In this document: in pieces, positions 44,401 through 54,844 of the stretch
Layout: the number at the start of each line of letters is the position of its first letter
How positions within the stretch are numbered: position 1 is the first letter of the stretch
Assembly (NCBI GenBank): GCA_029931535.1
Contig: JAQPZY010001347.1
Location: 2,192,907-2,256,906 of the forward strand
Reading direction: 5' to 3'
DNA: 64,000 nt
DNA from: Margaritifera margaritifera
Lineage: Eukaryota > Mollusca > Bivalvia > Unionida > Margaritiferidae
Position numbers and translations under genes: made by a program
Notes under the pieces: model-generated
What the model was told of the DNA's origin: nothing
The model's input: only the letters and a program-made list of their open reading frames with translations
The model's database searches: none

Positions 44401-44613
44401 ATCAACATCAATCTCAAGAGCTCTTTTTGCCATAGCTCTAGTAACTGCACAAGCAGGGTACAAATCAGGGATTTCAGTTTCGACAGGATCAACTTTCTGA
44501 TCCAAACAAGGCTTGTCAGTTACAAGTGGATTAACCACAACCTTATCTCCAGCTAGGTCATTGCCTAGTAATAAATGAACACCCTCTATGGGTAAAGAAG
44601 TCACTGCCCCCAA
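41467..44613 (-). CDS. pol: Copy 2 protease C-terminus-integrase-RT-RNase H
   Basis: 1048-codon frame, collinear with residues 333-1380 of copy 1, with the same integrase DDE, YIDD and RNase H residues and the same stop. It is separated from the upstream Gag-protease frame only by an extra C in a run near 44606-44611 (five C here, four in other copies). No other break occurs. Confidence 0.92.
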   Translation of the reverse strand: MGAVTSLPIEGVHLLLGNDLAGDKVVVNPLVTDKPCLDQKVDPVETEIPDLYPACAVTRAMAKRALEIDVDQDIIPLADTCIGQSFDEVTFSSGIDQSNGIDHSDPLLATHSLCSNQDDKRQSLVVEQEQDPEISCLFQRAISETEATQVPVCYFVKNGVLMRKWRPPDVPAGDEWSVSYQIVVPKSYRQEILNLAHETPLAGHLGVRKTYHKILNHFYWPKLKSDVSKFCRSCHTCQMVGKPNQKIPKAHLQPIPAFDEPFSRIIVDCVGPLPKTKSGNQYLLTIMCASTRFPEAIPLRNIKTKTIVKALVKFFTLVGLPKSVQSDHGSNFMSGIFQQVMHELGIQQFKSSAYHPESQGALERFHQTLKNMIRSYCFDTEKDWDEGVHLLLLAVRESVQESLGFSPFELVFGHTVRGPLKLLKEKLLSNEDSKINLLDYVSDFKYKLSKACEVARTNLHTTQSKMKLRYDRNTQERSFKPGDKVLALLPITQNPLQAKFFGPYTVEKKVNDLNYIINTPGRRKQKQLCHINMLKEYFDRDSSANYSVNLVVPVPHSEDINDGVRSDYSDSGITNLRNSEILNNLDQKLSHLQQQERNELKQLLHDYEHLFPDVPTRTSKIYHDVDIVDSAPVKQHSYRMNPLKQNYLKKEIQYLLENDFIEPSKSNWSSPCILVPKPDNTFRMCTDYRKVNSVTKTDSFPIPRMDDCIDKIGNAEYVTKFDLLKGFWQIPLTERAKEISAFVTPDGLYQYKVMPFGMKNSPATFQRLMNIITFGLDNCDAYIDDVIIYNNTWEDHLETIRKFFDRLSDVNLTINLSKSEFCHACVTFLGHIVGQGQVKPIEAKVKAISEFQVPICKKQLMRFLGMAGYYRKFCSNFSKIAEPLTSLLSKKTKFHWSDKCQESFDKLKAMLKNAPVLSAPNFSQSFKLSVDASDVGVGGVLIQEDKSGVDHPVCYFSKKLNKHQKNYSTIEKECLALILALQHFEVYVTSALSPIIVYSDHNPLTFINKMKDKNRRLLRWSLILQEYNIDIRHIRGKDNVIADALSRA

Positions 44614-45802
44614 CAGTCACAGGTCCAGAAACTAAGTCTGATGCCAAATTTACACAATGAAGAGGAACATTTACAAAGCCGCACTCAACTCCCTGAACAA
44701 GAACACTTTCACTTGAAGAAGACTCCTCAGACAAAGGCAAAGTACCTGATAATAAAAGACTCTGAGAAGCTCCAGTGTCCCTTAATATTTTAATTGGGAT
44801 AGGTTTGGCAGAATCACCAATAAGTGATATAGAACCTTCTGACATGAATGGTTCATAAGCCTCCAAAATAGAATCAGACTGGGGTTTGTTTGACCCAAAA
44901 AATGTATTGCTTTCAATACAAGACCGTGACCTTGACCTCGTAGAAATAAGAGCATTTGGAAAAGCTCTGTCTTTACTCTGTTGCTTATTTTTCAACTTGA
45001 AGCAATCAGAAATAACGTGCCCTTTCTTTTTACAATAAGTGCACGTAGGAAGAGATAAGGATTTCTGATCAGTCTTATCAGATGTTTGATTCCTAACAGT
45101 TGTGCTGTTGTGAAATTTGGAAGTACTCGAATGAGATTGAAATGGTTTTTTACCAGAAAACTGCTGAGAGGACGACTTATTGCCAAATGAAATTTTGTGA
45201 GTCAAGGAATAATCATCAGCCATACGAGCAGCATTTTCCAAAGTTTCCACATTCCGCTCGTCAAGATAGGTTTTAACATCACTATGGATACACCTCTTGA
45301 ACTCTTCAATTAATACGAGCTGTCGGAGGTTATCATAACCTTGATCAACTTTCTTGGCTGAGCACCACCTATCAAATAGTTGTTCTTTATCCCTTGCAAA
45401 TTCGACATGAGTTTGTCCAGTTTCTTTTCTACAATTCCTAAACCTTTGTCGATATGCCTCTGGTACCAACTCATAAGCTTTCAAGATGTACTCCTTAACC
45501 ACATCATAATCAGTGCTTTGTTGTACTGACAGTGAAATGTAGACTTCACGAGCTTTGCCAATGAGTACACTTTGTAATAACAAAGTCCAATGCTCTCTGG
45601 GCCATTTCAAGTTTTCAGCTATTTTCTCGAAATGAAGAAAGTATTTATCTACTTCTTTTTCCTGAAAAGGGGGTACTAACCTAATATATCTAGTAACATC
45701 AAAACCTGGACTTGTGTTTAAAGGAGTGGAGTGTGCTCTGTTTGCCAGTTCTAATTCTCTTAATTTAAATTGCATTTCCCTTTCTTCTCTTTGCATCTGC
45801 AT
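44558..45802 (-). CDS. gag: Copy 2 Gag (after UAG)-protease
   Basis: 414 codons from the first Met after the UAG. It shows the stretch that copy 1 breaks: capsid start SPGFDVTRYIRLVPPFQEKE (31-50), SCAN-like helices about 116-198 (AYRQRFRNC, then the LRQLVLIEEFKRC core), CCHC knuckle at about 254-267 and protease DTGAS at 342-346. It ends in a short frameshifted tail after the extra C near 44608. The upstream UAG is at 45824-45826. Confidence 0.9.
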   Translation of the reverse strand: MQMQREEREMQFKLRELELANRAHSTPLNTSPGFDVTRYIRLVPPFQEKEVDKYFLHFEKIAENLKWPREHWTLLLQSVLIGKAREVYISLSVQQSTDYDVVKEYILKAYELVPEAYRQRFRNCRKETGQTHVEFARDKEQLFDRWCSAKKVDQGYDNLRQLVLIEEFKRCIHSDVKTYLDERNVETLENAARMADDYSLTHKISFGNKSSSQQFSGKKPFQSHSSTSKFHNSTTVRNQTSDKTDQKSLSLPTCTYCKKKGHVISDCFKLKNKQQSKDRAFPNALISTRSRSRSCIESNTFFGSNKPQSDSILEAYEPFMSEGSISLIGDSAKPIPIKILRDTGASQSLLLSGTLPLSEESSSSESVLVQGVECGFVNVPLHCVNLASDLVSGPVTVGGSDFFTHRGCSFITRQ

Positions 45803-45823
45803 TTGTCTCTCCTCTTTCTCTCT

Positions 45824-46228
45824 CTACCTCTCCCTCTGCATTTGCCTCTCTTCTTTCTCTCTCTCCATCTGCATTTGCATCTGCCTCTCTTCCTTCTGCA
45901 TTTGTAGCTGCCTCTCTTCTTTCTCTCTCTCCTTCTGTATCTGAAGCTTTACCAATTCTAAATCAATCTGGTTCTTTAACTCTAATTCCCTTAATTTCCT
46001 GTCAGAACCAGATACAGGCTTTCTCTTCAAACTTAAAGCACTGCTATCAAAAATTCCCTTTCCTACTAAATACTGAATCAAAATAATCTTTATCTCCTGT
46101 TTTGTCAATGATACTTTTGCCTCAGATAGACTGTATTTTCTGGCAAGCTCGAGCAACTCATCCTTTCTCATGCACTCTAACCCCTCCTGGGTAGGTTTTG
46201 AAATGAAATTCTGAACATTAGATGCCAT
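45824..46228 (-). CDS. gag: Copy 2 Gag N-terminal part (SAP-like, coiled coil)
   Basis: 134 codons identical in sequence to the copy 1 protein, ending at the same TAG. The following Met frame at 45802 is in the same phase (426 bases between the two starts), which shows the UAG is a single in-frame stop. Confidence 0.85.
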   Translation of the reverse strand: MASNVQNFISKPTQEGLECMRKDELLELARKYSLSEAKVSLTKQEIKIILIQYLVGKGIFDSSALSLKRKPVSGSDRKLRELELKNQIDLELVKLQIQKEREKEERQLQMQKEERQMQMQMEREKEERQMQRER

Positions 46229-46395
46229 TGTAAATGCTTGTTGGTTTCACACAAAACAAATTTCTTTATTAAAAATCTTTGCCAAAGACAAAAAAAAATT
46301 CTCCGAGACAAAATCAATATGAATTTCAAAGATAAATTTAATATCTCTAATATGCTTTAAAGAAATTCAATCCCGGACGACGAGCCCTCAATTTC

Positions 46396-47147
46396 TGTTA
46401 CGACTCTATGGTCTAAGAAAAATGTAACAGAAAGAAAGTGAAACCAACAAATCAAGTAAAAATCAACAAGCAATTTATTACTAGATAATTAAAATGAAAA
46501 ATCAAAAAGTCACTTACAGTAATGTGTTTTTGTAATCCTAATAATCCAATAAGAATGATTGTTCTAATCACAATTCCTAAATATAGAATGTGTCCTTGAA
46601 TGTTATTATGTGCTAATGGTCTCCAAAGTCCTGATGTACTAGAAATCTTGATGTGCTGAAGTCAAAATGAAGTAATCCAAAATCTCTGAATAAGTTCACA
46701 TAAATTCCAAAATTGTCAATCAAAATCCAAAAGTTTATGAGCACTGTTATAATCCAATGAATATTTAAAATAATTCCTCTCTTAGAATTTGGAATGAATT
46801 TTCACAACTGTAATAGCTCTTTACAAGACTGATGGTAATGTCGAACTGAACAAAATGTCTACCAAACATGGTATATATAAAGATTGGTCACATGACAGAA
46901 TGTTCTAGATTGGTCACATGACAGAATGTTCTAGAATGTGAGTCATCTTAATGGAATTCTAACTGTAAACAAAATCAACCTTGACCTTCAAATTGAGAAA
47001 ACATATTGATCAAAACAACCTAATTCAAGGACACTAGTTAAACATGTTTTTCCTAACAAACATAAAGATTTAATCAAATATTAAAGTGGAGAAACATTTA
47101 TAATTTCCTAAAATATTTATAATATTATATAAACATCATACATAACA
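46396..47147 (-). repeat. Array LTR 3 (shared by copies 2 and 3)
   Basis: 752 bp with the same ends and promoter module. Confidence 0.93.
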
Positions 47148-47285
47148 CCTCCCCTCATAAAGAAAAAGAAAGATTTATATAATAAAGCTTTCTTTTGAAT
47201 ATACATCTAATACTACAATAACCAAACTTACATAAGAACATGTTTTACGATACTGGACTTAATTACATCAAGCAATATTACATTT

Positions 47286-50200
47286 CTAGGCACGTGAGAG
47301 TGCATCTGCAATCACATTGTCTTTTCCCCTGATGTGTCTAATGTCAATGTTATATTCCTGCAATATCAAACTCCATCTCAACAATCTCCGATTTTTATCT
47401 TTCATTTTGTTGATGAAAGTAAGGGGATTGTGATCACTGTACACAATAATTGGAGAAAGAGCTGAGGTAACATACACTTCAAAATGCTGTAAAGCCAATA
47501 TCAAAGCCAAACATTCCTTCTCAATTGTGGAATAATTTTTCTGGTGCTTGTTTAGTTTTTTAGAAAAATAACACACAGGGTGATCCACACCACTTTTGTC
47601 TTCCTGAATCAATACTCCACCAACTCCTACATCACTTGCATCAACAGATAATTTAAATGATTGGCTAAAATTTGGTGCAGAAAGAACTGGTGCATTCTTA
47701 AGCATGGCCTTTAACTTGTCAAAAGATTCCTGACACTTGTCAGACCAATGAAATTTGGTTTTCTTACTCAATAAACTTGTTAAAGGTTCAGCAATTTTGG
47801 AAAAATTGGAACAAAATTTCCGATAATATCCAGCCATACCTAGAAATCGCATCAGTTGCTTTTTACAAATTGGAACTTGAAATTCAGAGATAGCTTTGAC
47901 CTTAGCTTCTATAGGTTTAACTTGACCTTGTCCCACAATATGTCCTAAAAATGTGACACAAGCATGGCAAAACTCACTTTTGCTCAAATTAATTGTCAGA
48001 TTCACATCGCTGAGTCGATCAAAGAATTTTCGAATGGTTTCCAAATGATCTTCCCAGGTGTTGTTGTAGATAATGACGTCATCGATATAAGCGTCACAAT
48101 TATCAAGACCAAATGTTATCATGTTCATCAGACGTTGAAACGTTTGCAGGCGAATTTTTCATTCCAAACGGCATGACTTTATATTGATAAAGTCCATCTG
48201 GAGTTACAAATGCTGAAATTTCTTTTGCCCTTTCCGTCAGTGGAATTTGCCAGAATCCTTTTAAAAGGTCAAACTTGGTGACATATTCCGCATTTCCAAT
48301 TTTATCAATGCAATCGTCCATTCTTGGGATTGGAAATGAATCAGTTTTGGTGACACTGTTGACTTTTCTATAGTCAGTACACATACGGAATGTATTATCT
48401 GGCTTGGGAACAAGAATACATGGTGAACTCCAGTTACTTTTACTTGGTTCTATGAAATCATTCTCCAGTAGATACTGAATTTCTTTCTTCAGATAGTTCT
48501 GTTTGAGAGGATTCATCCTATAAGAATGCTGTTTCACAGGCGCAGAATCTACAATGTCAACGTCATGATAAATTTTACTTGTTCGTGTTGGAACATCAGG
48601 AAACAAGTGCTCATAGTCATGTAATAGCTGTTTTAGTTCATTCCTTTCCTGTTGTTGTAGATGTGAAAGTTTCTGGTCTAGGTTGTTCAATATTTCTGAA
48701 TTCCGAAGATTGGTTATACCAGAGTCACTATAGTCTGATCGTACTCCATCGTTGATATCTTCACTGTTGTGGGACAGGTACAACTAAATTAACAGAATAA
48801 TTAGCTGAGCTATCTCTGTCAAAATATTCCTTTAACATATTTATATGACAAAGTTGTTTCTGTTTCCGTCTCCCAGGAGTGTTAATGATATAATTTAAGT
48901 CATTTACTTTCTTTTCAACGGTATAAGGACCAAAAAATTTAGCCTGAAGAGGATTTTGAGTTATGGGCAAGAGAGCCAGAACTTTGTCACCAGGTTTAAA
49001 ACTCCTTTCCTGTGTATTTCTGTCATACCTTAATTTCATTTTTGACTGGGTAGTGTGAAGATTAGTTCTTGCTACTTCACAGGCCTTTGACAACTTGTAT
49101 TTGAAATCAGAAACATAATCAAGAAGATTAATCTTTGAGTCTTCATTTGAAAGAAGTTTCTCTTTCAATAATTTCAATGGTCCACGGACAGTATGACCAA
49201 AAACTAGTTCAAAGGGACTAAAACCCAACGACTCTTGAACTGATTCCCTAACAGCAAGCAACAACAAATGAACACCCTCATCCCAATCCTTTTCTGTATC
49301 AAAGCAATATGATCGAATCATATTCTTCAAAGTTTGATGAAATCTTTCCAAAGCACCTTGACTTTCAGGGTGATAGGCAGAAGATTTAAACTGTTGGATG
49401 CCTAATTCATGCATAACTTGTTGGAAAATTCCAGACATAAAATTTGACCCATGATCCGACTGGACAGATTTGGGAAGGCCAACAAGTGTAAAAAACTTCA
49501 CCAAAGCTTTCACAATAGTTTTAGTTTTATATTTCTCAGAGGAATTGCCTCTGGAAATCTTGTAGATGCACACATGATGGTCAACAAGTATTGGTTGCCT
49601 GACTTGGTTTTAGGTAAAGGACCAACACAGTCTACAATTATTCTACTAAATGGTTCATCAAATGCAGGAATAGGTTGCAGATGAGCCTTAGGTATCTTCT
49701 GATTGGGTTTTCCTACCATTTGACAAGTGTGACAAGATCTGCAGAATTTAGAAACATCACTTTTGAGTTTCGGCCAATAAAAATGATTTAAGATCTTGTG
49801 ATAAGTCTTACGGACTCCTAAATGACCAGCCAAAGGGGTTTCATGGGCTAAATTAAGAATTTCCTGTCGATATGACTTAGGAACAACAATTTGATAGCTC
49901 ACTGACCACTCGTCACCAGCGGGTACATCAGGTGGTCTCCATTTCCTCATAAGGACCCCATTTTTCACAAAGTAACACACTGGAACTTGTGTGGCTTCAG
50001 TTTCACTAATAGCCCTCTGAAACAAACAAGATATCTCGGGATCTTGCTCCTGTTCAACGACAAGGGATTGTCGTTTGTCATCCTGATTAGACAAAGAGAA
50101 TGAGTTGCCAAAAGAGGATCACTGTGATCAATACCATTTGATTGATCAATACCTGAAGGAGAAGTGACCTCATCAAAAGACTGACCAATACATGTGTCAG

Positions 50201-51621
50201 CTAAAGGAATAATATCCTGATCAACATCAATCTCAAGAGCTCTTTTTGCCATAGCTCAAGTAACTGCACCAGCAGGGTACAAATCAGGGATTTCAGTTTC
50301 GACAGGATCAACTTTCTGATCCAAACAAGGCTTGTCAGTTACAAGTGGATTAACCACAACCTTATCTCCAGCTAGGTCATTGCCTAGTAATAAATGAACA
50401 CCCTCTATGGGTAAAGAAGTCACTGCCCCAACAGTCACAGGTCCAGAAACTAAGTCTGATGCCAAATTTACACAATGAAGAGGAACATTTACAAAGCCGC
50501 ACTCAACTCCCTGAACAAGAACACTTTCACTTGAAGAAGACTCCTCAGACAAAGGCAAAGTACCTGATAATAAAAGACTCTGAGAAGCTCCAGTGTCCCT
50601 TAATATTTTAATTGGGATAGGTTTGGCAGAATCACCAATAAGTGATATAGAACCTTCTGACATGAATGGTTCATAAGCCTCCAAAATAGAATCAGACTGG
50701 GGTTTGTTTGACCCAAAAAATGTATTGCTTTCAATACAAGACCGTGACCTTGACCTCGTAGAAATAAGAGCATTTGGAAAAGCTCTGTCTTTACTCTGTT
50801 GCTTATTTTTCAACTTGAAGCAATCAGAAATAACGTGCCCTTTCTTTTTACAATAAGTGCACGTAGGAAGAGATAAGGATTTCTGATCAGTCTTATCAGA
50901 TGTTTGATTCCTAACAGTTGTGCTGTTGTGAAATTTGGAAGTACTCGAATGAGATTGAAATGGTTTTTTACCAGAAAACTGCTGAGAGGACGACTTATTG
51001 CCAAATGAAATTTTGTGAGTCAAGGAATAATCATCAGCCATACGAGCAGCATTTTCCAAAGTTTCCACATTCCGCTCGTCAAGATAGGTTTTAACATCAC
51101 TATGGATACACCTCTTGAACTCTTCAATTAATACGAGCTGTCGGAGGTTATCATAACCTTGATCAACTTTCTTGGCTGAGCACCACCTATCAAATAGTTG
51201 TTCTTTATCCCTTGCAAATTCGACATGAGTTTGTCCAGTTTCTTTTCTACAATTCCTAAACCTTTGTCGATATGCCTCTGGTACCAACTCATAAGCTTTC
51301 AAGATGTACTCCTTAACCACATCATAATCAGTGCTTTGTTGTACTGACAGTGAAATGTAGACTTCACGAGCTTTGCCAATGAGTACACTTTGTAATAACA
51401 AAGTCCAATGCTCTCTGGGCCCATTTCAAGTTTTCAGCTATTTTCTCGAAATGAAGAAAGTATTTATCTACTTCTTTTTCCTGAAAAGGGGGTACTAACC
51501 TAATATATCTAGTAACATCAAAACCTGGACTTGTGTTTAAAGGAGTGGAGTGTGCTCTGTTTGCCAGTTCTAATTCTCTTAATTTAAATTGCATTTCCCT
51601 TTCTTCTCTTTGCATCTGCAT
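47286..51621 (-). pseudogene. gag-pol: Copy 3 Gag(C-terminal)-Pol, broken by several one-base indels and a nonsense change
   Basis: Pieces in transcription order: 51621-51364 (capsid start), 51401-50256 (SCAN-like capsid, CCHC, protease), 50252-49965, 50094-49510 (integrase N-terminus), 49573-48761 (integrase catalytic core), 48783-48103 (RT fingers), 48128-47286 (RT palm, RNase H). Breaks: extra C near 51420, stop by substitution near 50254, missing A near 50091, missing T near 49526, extra TG-context base near 48767, extra T near 48143. A small cluster of substitutions lies at 50154-50272. It shares two diagnostic substitutions with copy 4 (48120 and 50080). Confidence 0.85.
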
Positions 51622-51642
51622 TTGTCTCTCCTCTTTCTCTCT

Positions 51643-52047
51643 CTACCTCTCCCTCTGCATTTGCCTCTCTTCTTTCTCTCTCTCCATCTGCATTTGCATC
51701 TGCCTCTCTTCCTTCTGCATTTGTAGCTGCCTCTCTTCTTTCTCTCTCTCCTTCTGTATCTGAAGCTTTACCAATTCTAAATCAATCTGGTTCTTTAACT
51801 CTAATTCCCTTAATTTCCTGTCAGAACCAGATACAGGCTTTCTCTTCAAACTTAAAGCACTGCTATCAAAAATTCCCTTTCCTACTAAATACTGAATCAA
51901 AATAATCTTTATCTCCTGTTTTGTCAATGATACTTTTGCCTCAGATAGACTGTATTTTCTGGCAAGCTCGAGCAACTCATCCTTTCTCATGCACTCTAAC
52001 CCCTCCTGGGTAGGTTTTGAAATGAAATTCTGAACATTAGATGCCAT
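51643..52047 (-). CDS. gag: Copy 3 Gag N-terminal part (SAP-like, coiled coil)
   Basis: Same 134-residue product as copies 1, 2 and 4, ending at the shared TAG. Confidence 0.83.
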   Translation of the reverse strand: MASNVQNFISKPTQEGLECMRKDELLELARKYSLSEAKVSLTKQEIKIILIQYLVGKGIFDSSALSLKRKPVSGSDRKLRELELKNQIDLELVKLQIQKEREKEERQLQMQKEERQMQMQMEREKEERQMQRER

Positions 52048-52213
52048 TGTAAATGCTTGTTGGTTTCACACAAAACAAATTTCTTTATTAAAAATCTTTG
52101 CCAAAGACAAAAAAAATTCTCCGAGACAAAATCAATATGAATTTCAAAGATAAATTTAATATCTCTAATATGCTTTAAAGAAATTCAATCCCGGACGACG
52201 AGCCCTCAATTTC

Positions 52214-52966
52214 TGTTACGACTCTATGGTCTAAGAAAAATGTAACAGAAAGAAAGTGAAACCAACAAATCAAGTAAAAATCAACAAGCAATTTATTACT
52301 AGATAATTAAAATGAAAAATCAAAAAGTCACTTACAGTAATGTGTTTTTGTAATCCTAATAATCCAATAAGAATGATTGTTCTAATCACAATTCCTAAAT
52401 ATAGAATGTGTCCTTGAATGTTATTATGTGCTAATGGTCTCCAAAGTCCTGATGTACTAGAAATCTTGATGTGCTGAAGTCAAAATGAAGTAATCCAAAA
52501 ATCTCTGAATAAGTTCACATAAATTCCAAAATTGTCAATCAAAATCCAAAAGTTTATGAGCACTGTTATAATCCAATGAATATTTAAAATAATTCCTCTC
52601 TTAGAATTTGGAATGAATTTTCACAACTGTAATAGCTCTTTACAAGACTGATGGTAATGTCGAACTGAACAAAATGTCTACCAAACATGGTATATATAAA
52701 GATTGGTCACATGACAGAATGTTCTAGATTGGTCACATGACAGAATGTTCTAGAATGTGAGTCATCTTAATGGAATTCTAACTGTAAACAAAATCAACCT
52801 TGACCTTCAAATTGAGAAAACATATTGATCAAAACAACCTAATTCAAGGACACTAGTTAAACATGTTTTTCCTAACAAACATAAAGATTTAATCAAATAT
52901 TAAAGTGGAGAAACATTTATAATTTCCTAAAATATTTATAATATTATATAAACATCATACATAACA
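52214..52966 (-). repeat. Array LTR 4 (shared by copies 3 and 4)
   Basis: 753 bp; one extra A in a run near 52499 compared with the other LTRs. Confidence 0.93.
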
Positions 52967-53104
52967 CCTCCCCTCATAAAGAAAAAGAAAGATTTATATA
53001 ATAAAGCTTTCTTTTGAATATACATCTAATACTACAATAACCAAACTTACATAAGAACATGTTTTACGATACTGGACTTAATTACATCAAGCAATATTAC
53101 ATTT

Positions 53105-54844
53105 CTAGGCACGTGAGAGTGCATCTGCAATCACATTGTCTTTTCCCCTGATGTGTCTAATGTCAATGTTATATTCCTGCAATATCAAACTCCATCTCAA
53201 CAATCTCCGATTTTTATCTTTCATTTTGTTGATGAAAGTAAGGGGATTGTGATCACTGTACACAATAATTGGAGAAAGAGCTGAGGTAACATACACTTCA
53301 AAATGCTGTAAAGCCAATATCAAAGCCAAACATTCCTTCTCAATTGTGGAATAATTTTTCTGGTGCTTGTTTAGTTTTTTAGAAAAATAACACACAGGGT
53401 GATCCACACCACTTTTGTCTTCCTGAATCAATACTCCACCAACTCCTACATCACTTGCATCAACAGATAATTTAAATGATTGGCTAAAATTTGGTGCAGA
53501 AAGAACTGGTGCATTCTTAAGCATGGCCTTTAACTTGTCAAAAGATTCCTGACACTTGTCAGACCAATGAAATTTGGTTTTCTTACTCAATAAACTTGTT
53601 AAAGGTTCAGCAATTTTGGAAAAATTGGAACAAAATTTCCGATAATATCCAGCCATACCTAGAAATCGCATCAGTTGCTTTTTACAAATTGGAACTTGAA
53701 ATTCAGAGATAGCTTTGACCTTAGCTTCTATAGGTTTAACTTGACCTTGTCCCACAATATGTCCTAAAAATGTGACACAAGCATGGCAAAACTCACTTTT
53801 GCTCAAATTAATTGTCAGATTCACATCGCTGAGTCGATCAAAGAATTTTCGAATGGTTTCCAAATGATCTTCCCAGGTGTTGTTGTAGATAATGACGTCA
53901 TCGATATAAGCGTCACAATTATCAAGACCAAATGTTATCATGTTCATCAGACGTTGAAACGTTGCAGGCGAATTTTTCATTCCAAACGGCATGACTTTAT
54001 ATTGATAAAGTCCATCTGGAGTTACAAATGCTGAAATTTCTTTTGCCCTTTCCGTCAGTGGAATTTGCCAGAATCCTTTTAAAAGGTCAAACTTGGTGAC
54101 ATATTCCGCATTTCCAATTTTATCAATGCAATCGTCCATTCTTGGGATTGGAAATGAATCAGTTTTGGTGACACTGTTGACTTTTCTATAGTCAGTACAC
54201 ATACGGAATGTATTATCTGGCTTGGGAACAAGAATACATGGTGAACTCCAGTTACTTTTACTTGGTTCTATGAAATCATTCTCCAGTAGATACTGAATTT
54301 CTTTCTTCAGATAGTTCTGTTTGAGAGGATTCATCCTATAAGAATGCTGTTTCACAGGCGCAGAATCTACAATGTCAACGTCATGATAAATTTTACTTGT
54401 TCGTGTTGGAACATCAGGAAACAAGTGCTCATAGTCATGTAATAGCTGTTTTAGTTCATTCCTTTCCTGTTGTTGTAGATGTGAAAGTTTCTGGTCTAGG
54501 TTGTTCAATATTTCTGAATTCCGAAGATTGGTTATACCAGAGTCACTATAGTCTGATCGTACTCCATCGTTGATATCTTCACTGTGTGGGACAGGTACAA
54601 CTAAATTAACAGAATAATTAGCTGAGCTATCTCTGTCAAAATATTCCTTTAACATATTTATATGACAAAGTTGTTTCTGTTTCCGTCTCCCAGGAGTGTT
54701 AATGATATAATTTAAGTCATTTACTTTCTTTTCAACGGTATAAGGACCAAAAAATTTAGCCTGAAGAGGATTTTGAGTTATGGGCAAGAGAGCCAGAACT
54801 TTGTCACCAGGTTTTAAAACTCCTTTCCTGTGTATTTCTGTCAT
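53105..54844 (-). CDS. pol: Copy 4 integrase C-terminus-RT-RNase H
   Basis: 579 codons; the first ten are a frameshifted start. From KPGDKVLALLP onward it is collinear with residues 812-1380 of copy 1, including YIDD and the RNase H residues. It is split from the upstream frame by one extra T in a run near 54812. Met replaces Ile two residues after LMN, shared with copy 3. Confidence 0.9.
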   Translation of the reverse strand: MTEIHRKGVLKPGDKVLALLPITQNPLQAKFFGPYTVEKKVNDLNYIINTPGRRKQKQLCHINMLKEYFDRDSSANYSVNLVVPVPHSEDINDGVRSDYSDSGITNLRNSEILNNLDQKLSHLQQQERNELKQLLHDYEHLFPDVPTRTSKIYHDVDIVDSAPVKQHSYRMNPLKQNYLKKEIQYLLENDFIEPSKSNWSSPCILVPKPDNTFRMCTDYRKVNSVTKTDSFPIPRMDDCIDKIGNAEYVTKFDLLKGFWQIPLTERAKEISAFVTPDGLYQYKVMPFGMKNSPATFQRLMNMITFGLDNCDAYIDDVIIYNNTWEDHLETIRKFFDRLSDVNLTINLSKSEFCHACVTFLGHIVGQGQVKPIEAKVKAISEFQVPICKKQLMRFLGMAGYYRKFCSNFSKIAEPLTSLLSKKTKFHWSDKCQESFDKLKAMLKNAPVLSAPNFSQSFKLSVDASDVGVGGVLIQEDKSGVDHPVCYFSKKLNKHQKNYSTIEKECLALILALQHFEVYVTSALSPIIVYSDHNPLTFINKMKDKNRRLLRWSLILQEYNIDIRHIRGKDNVIADALSRA

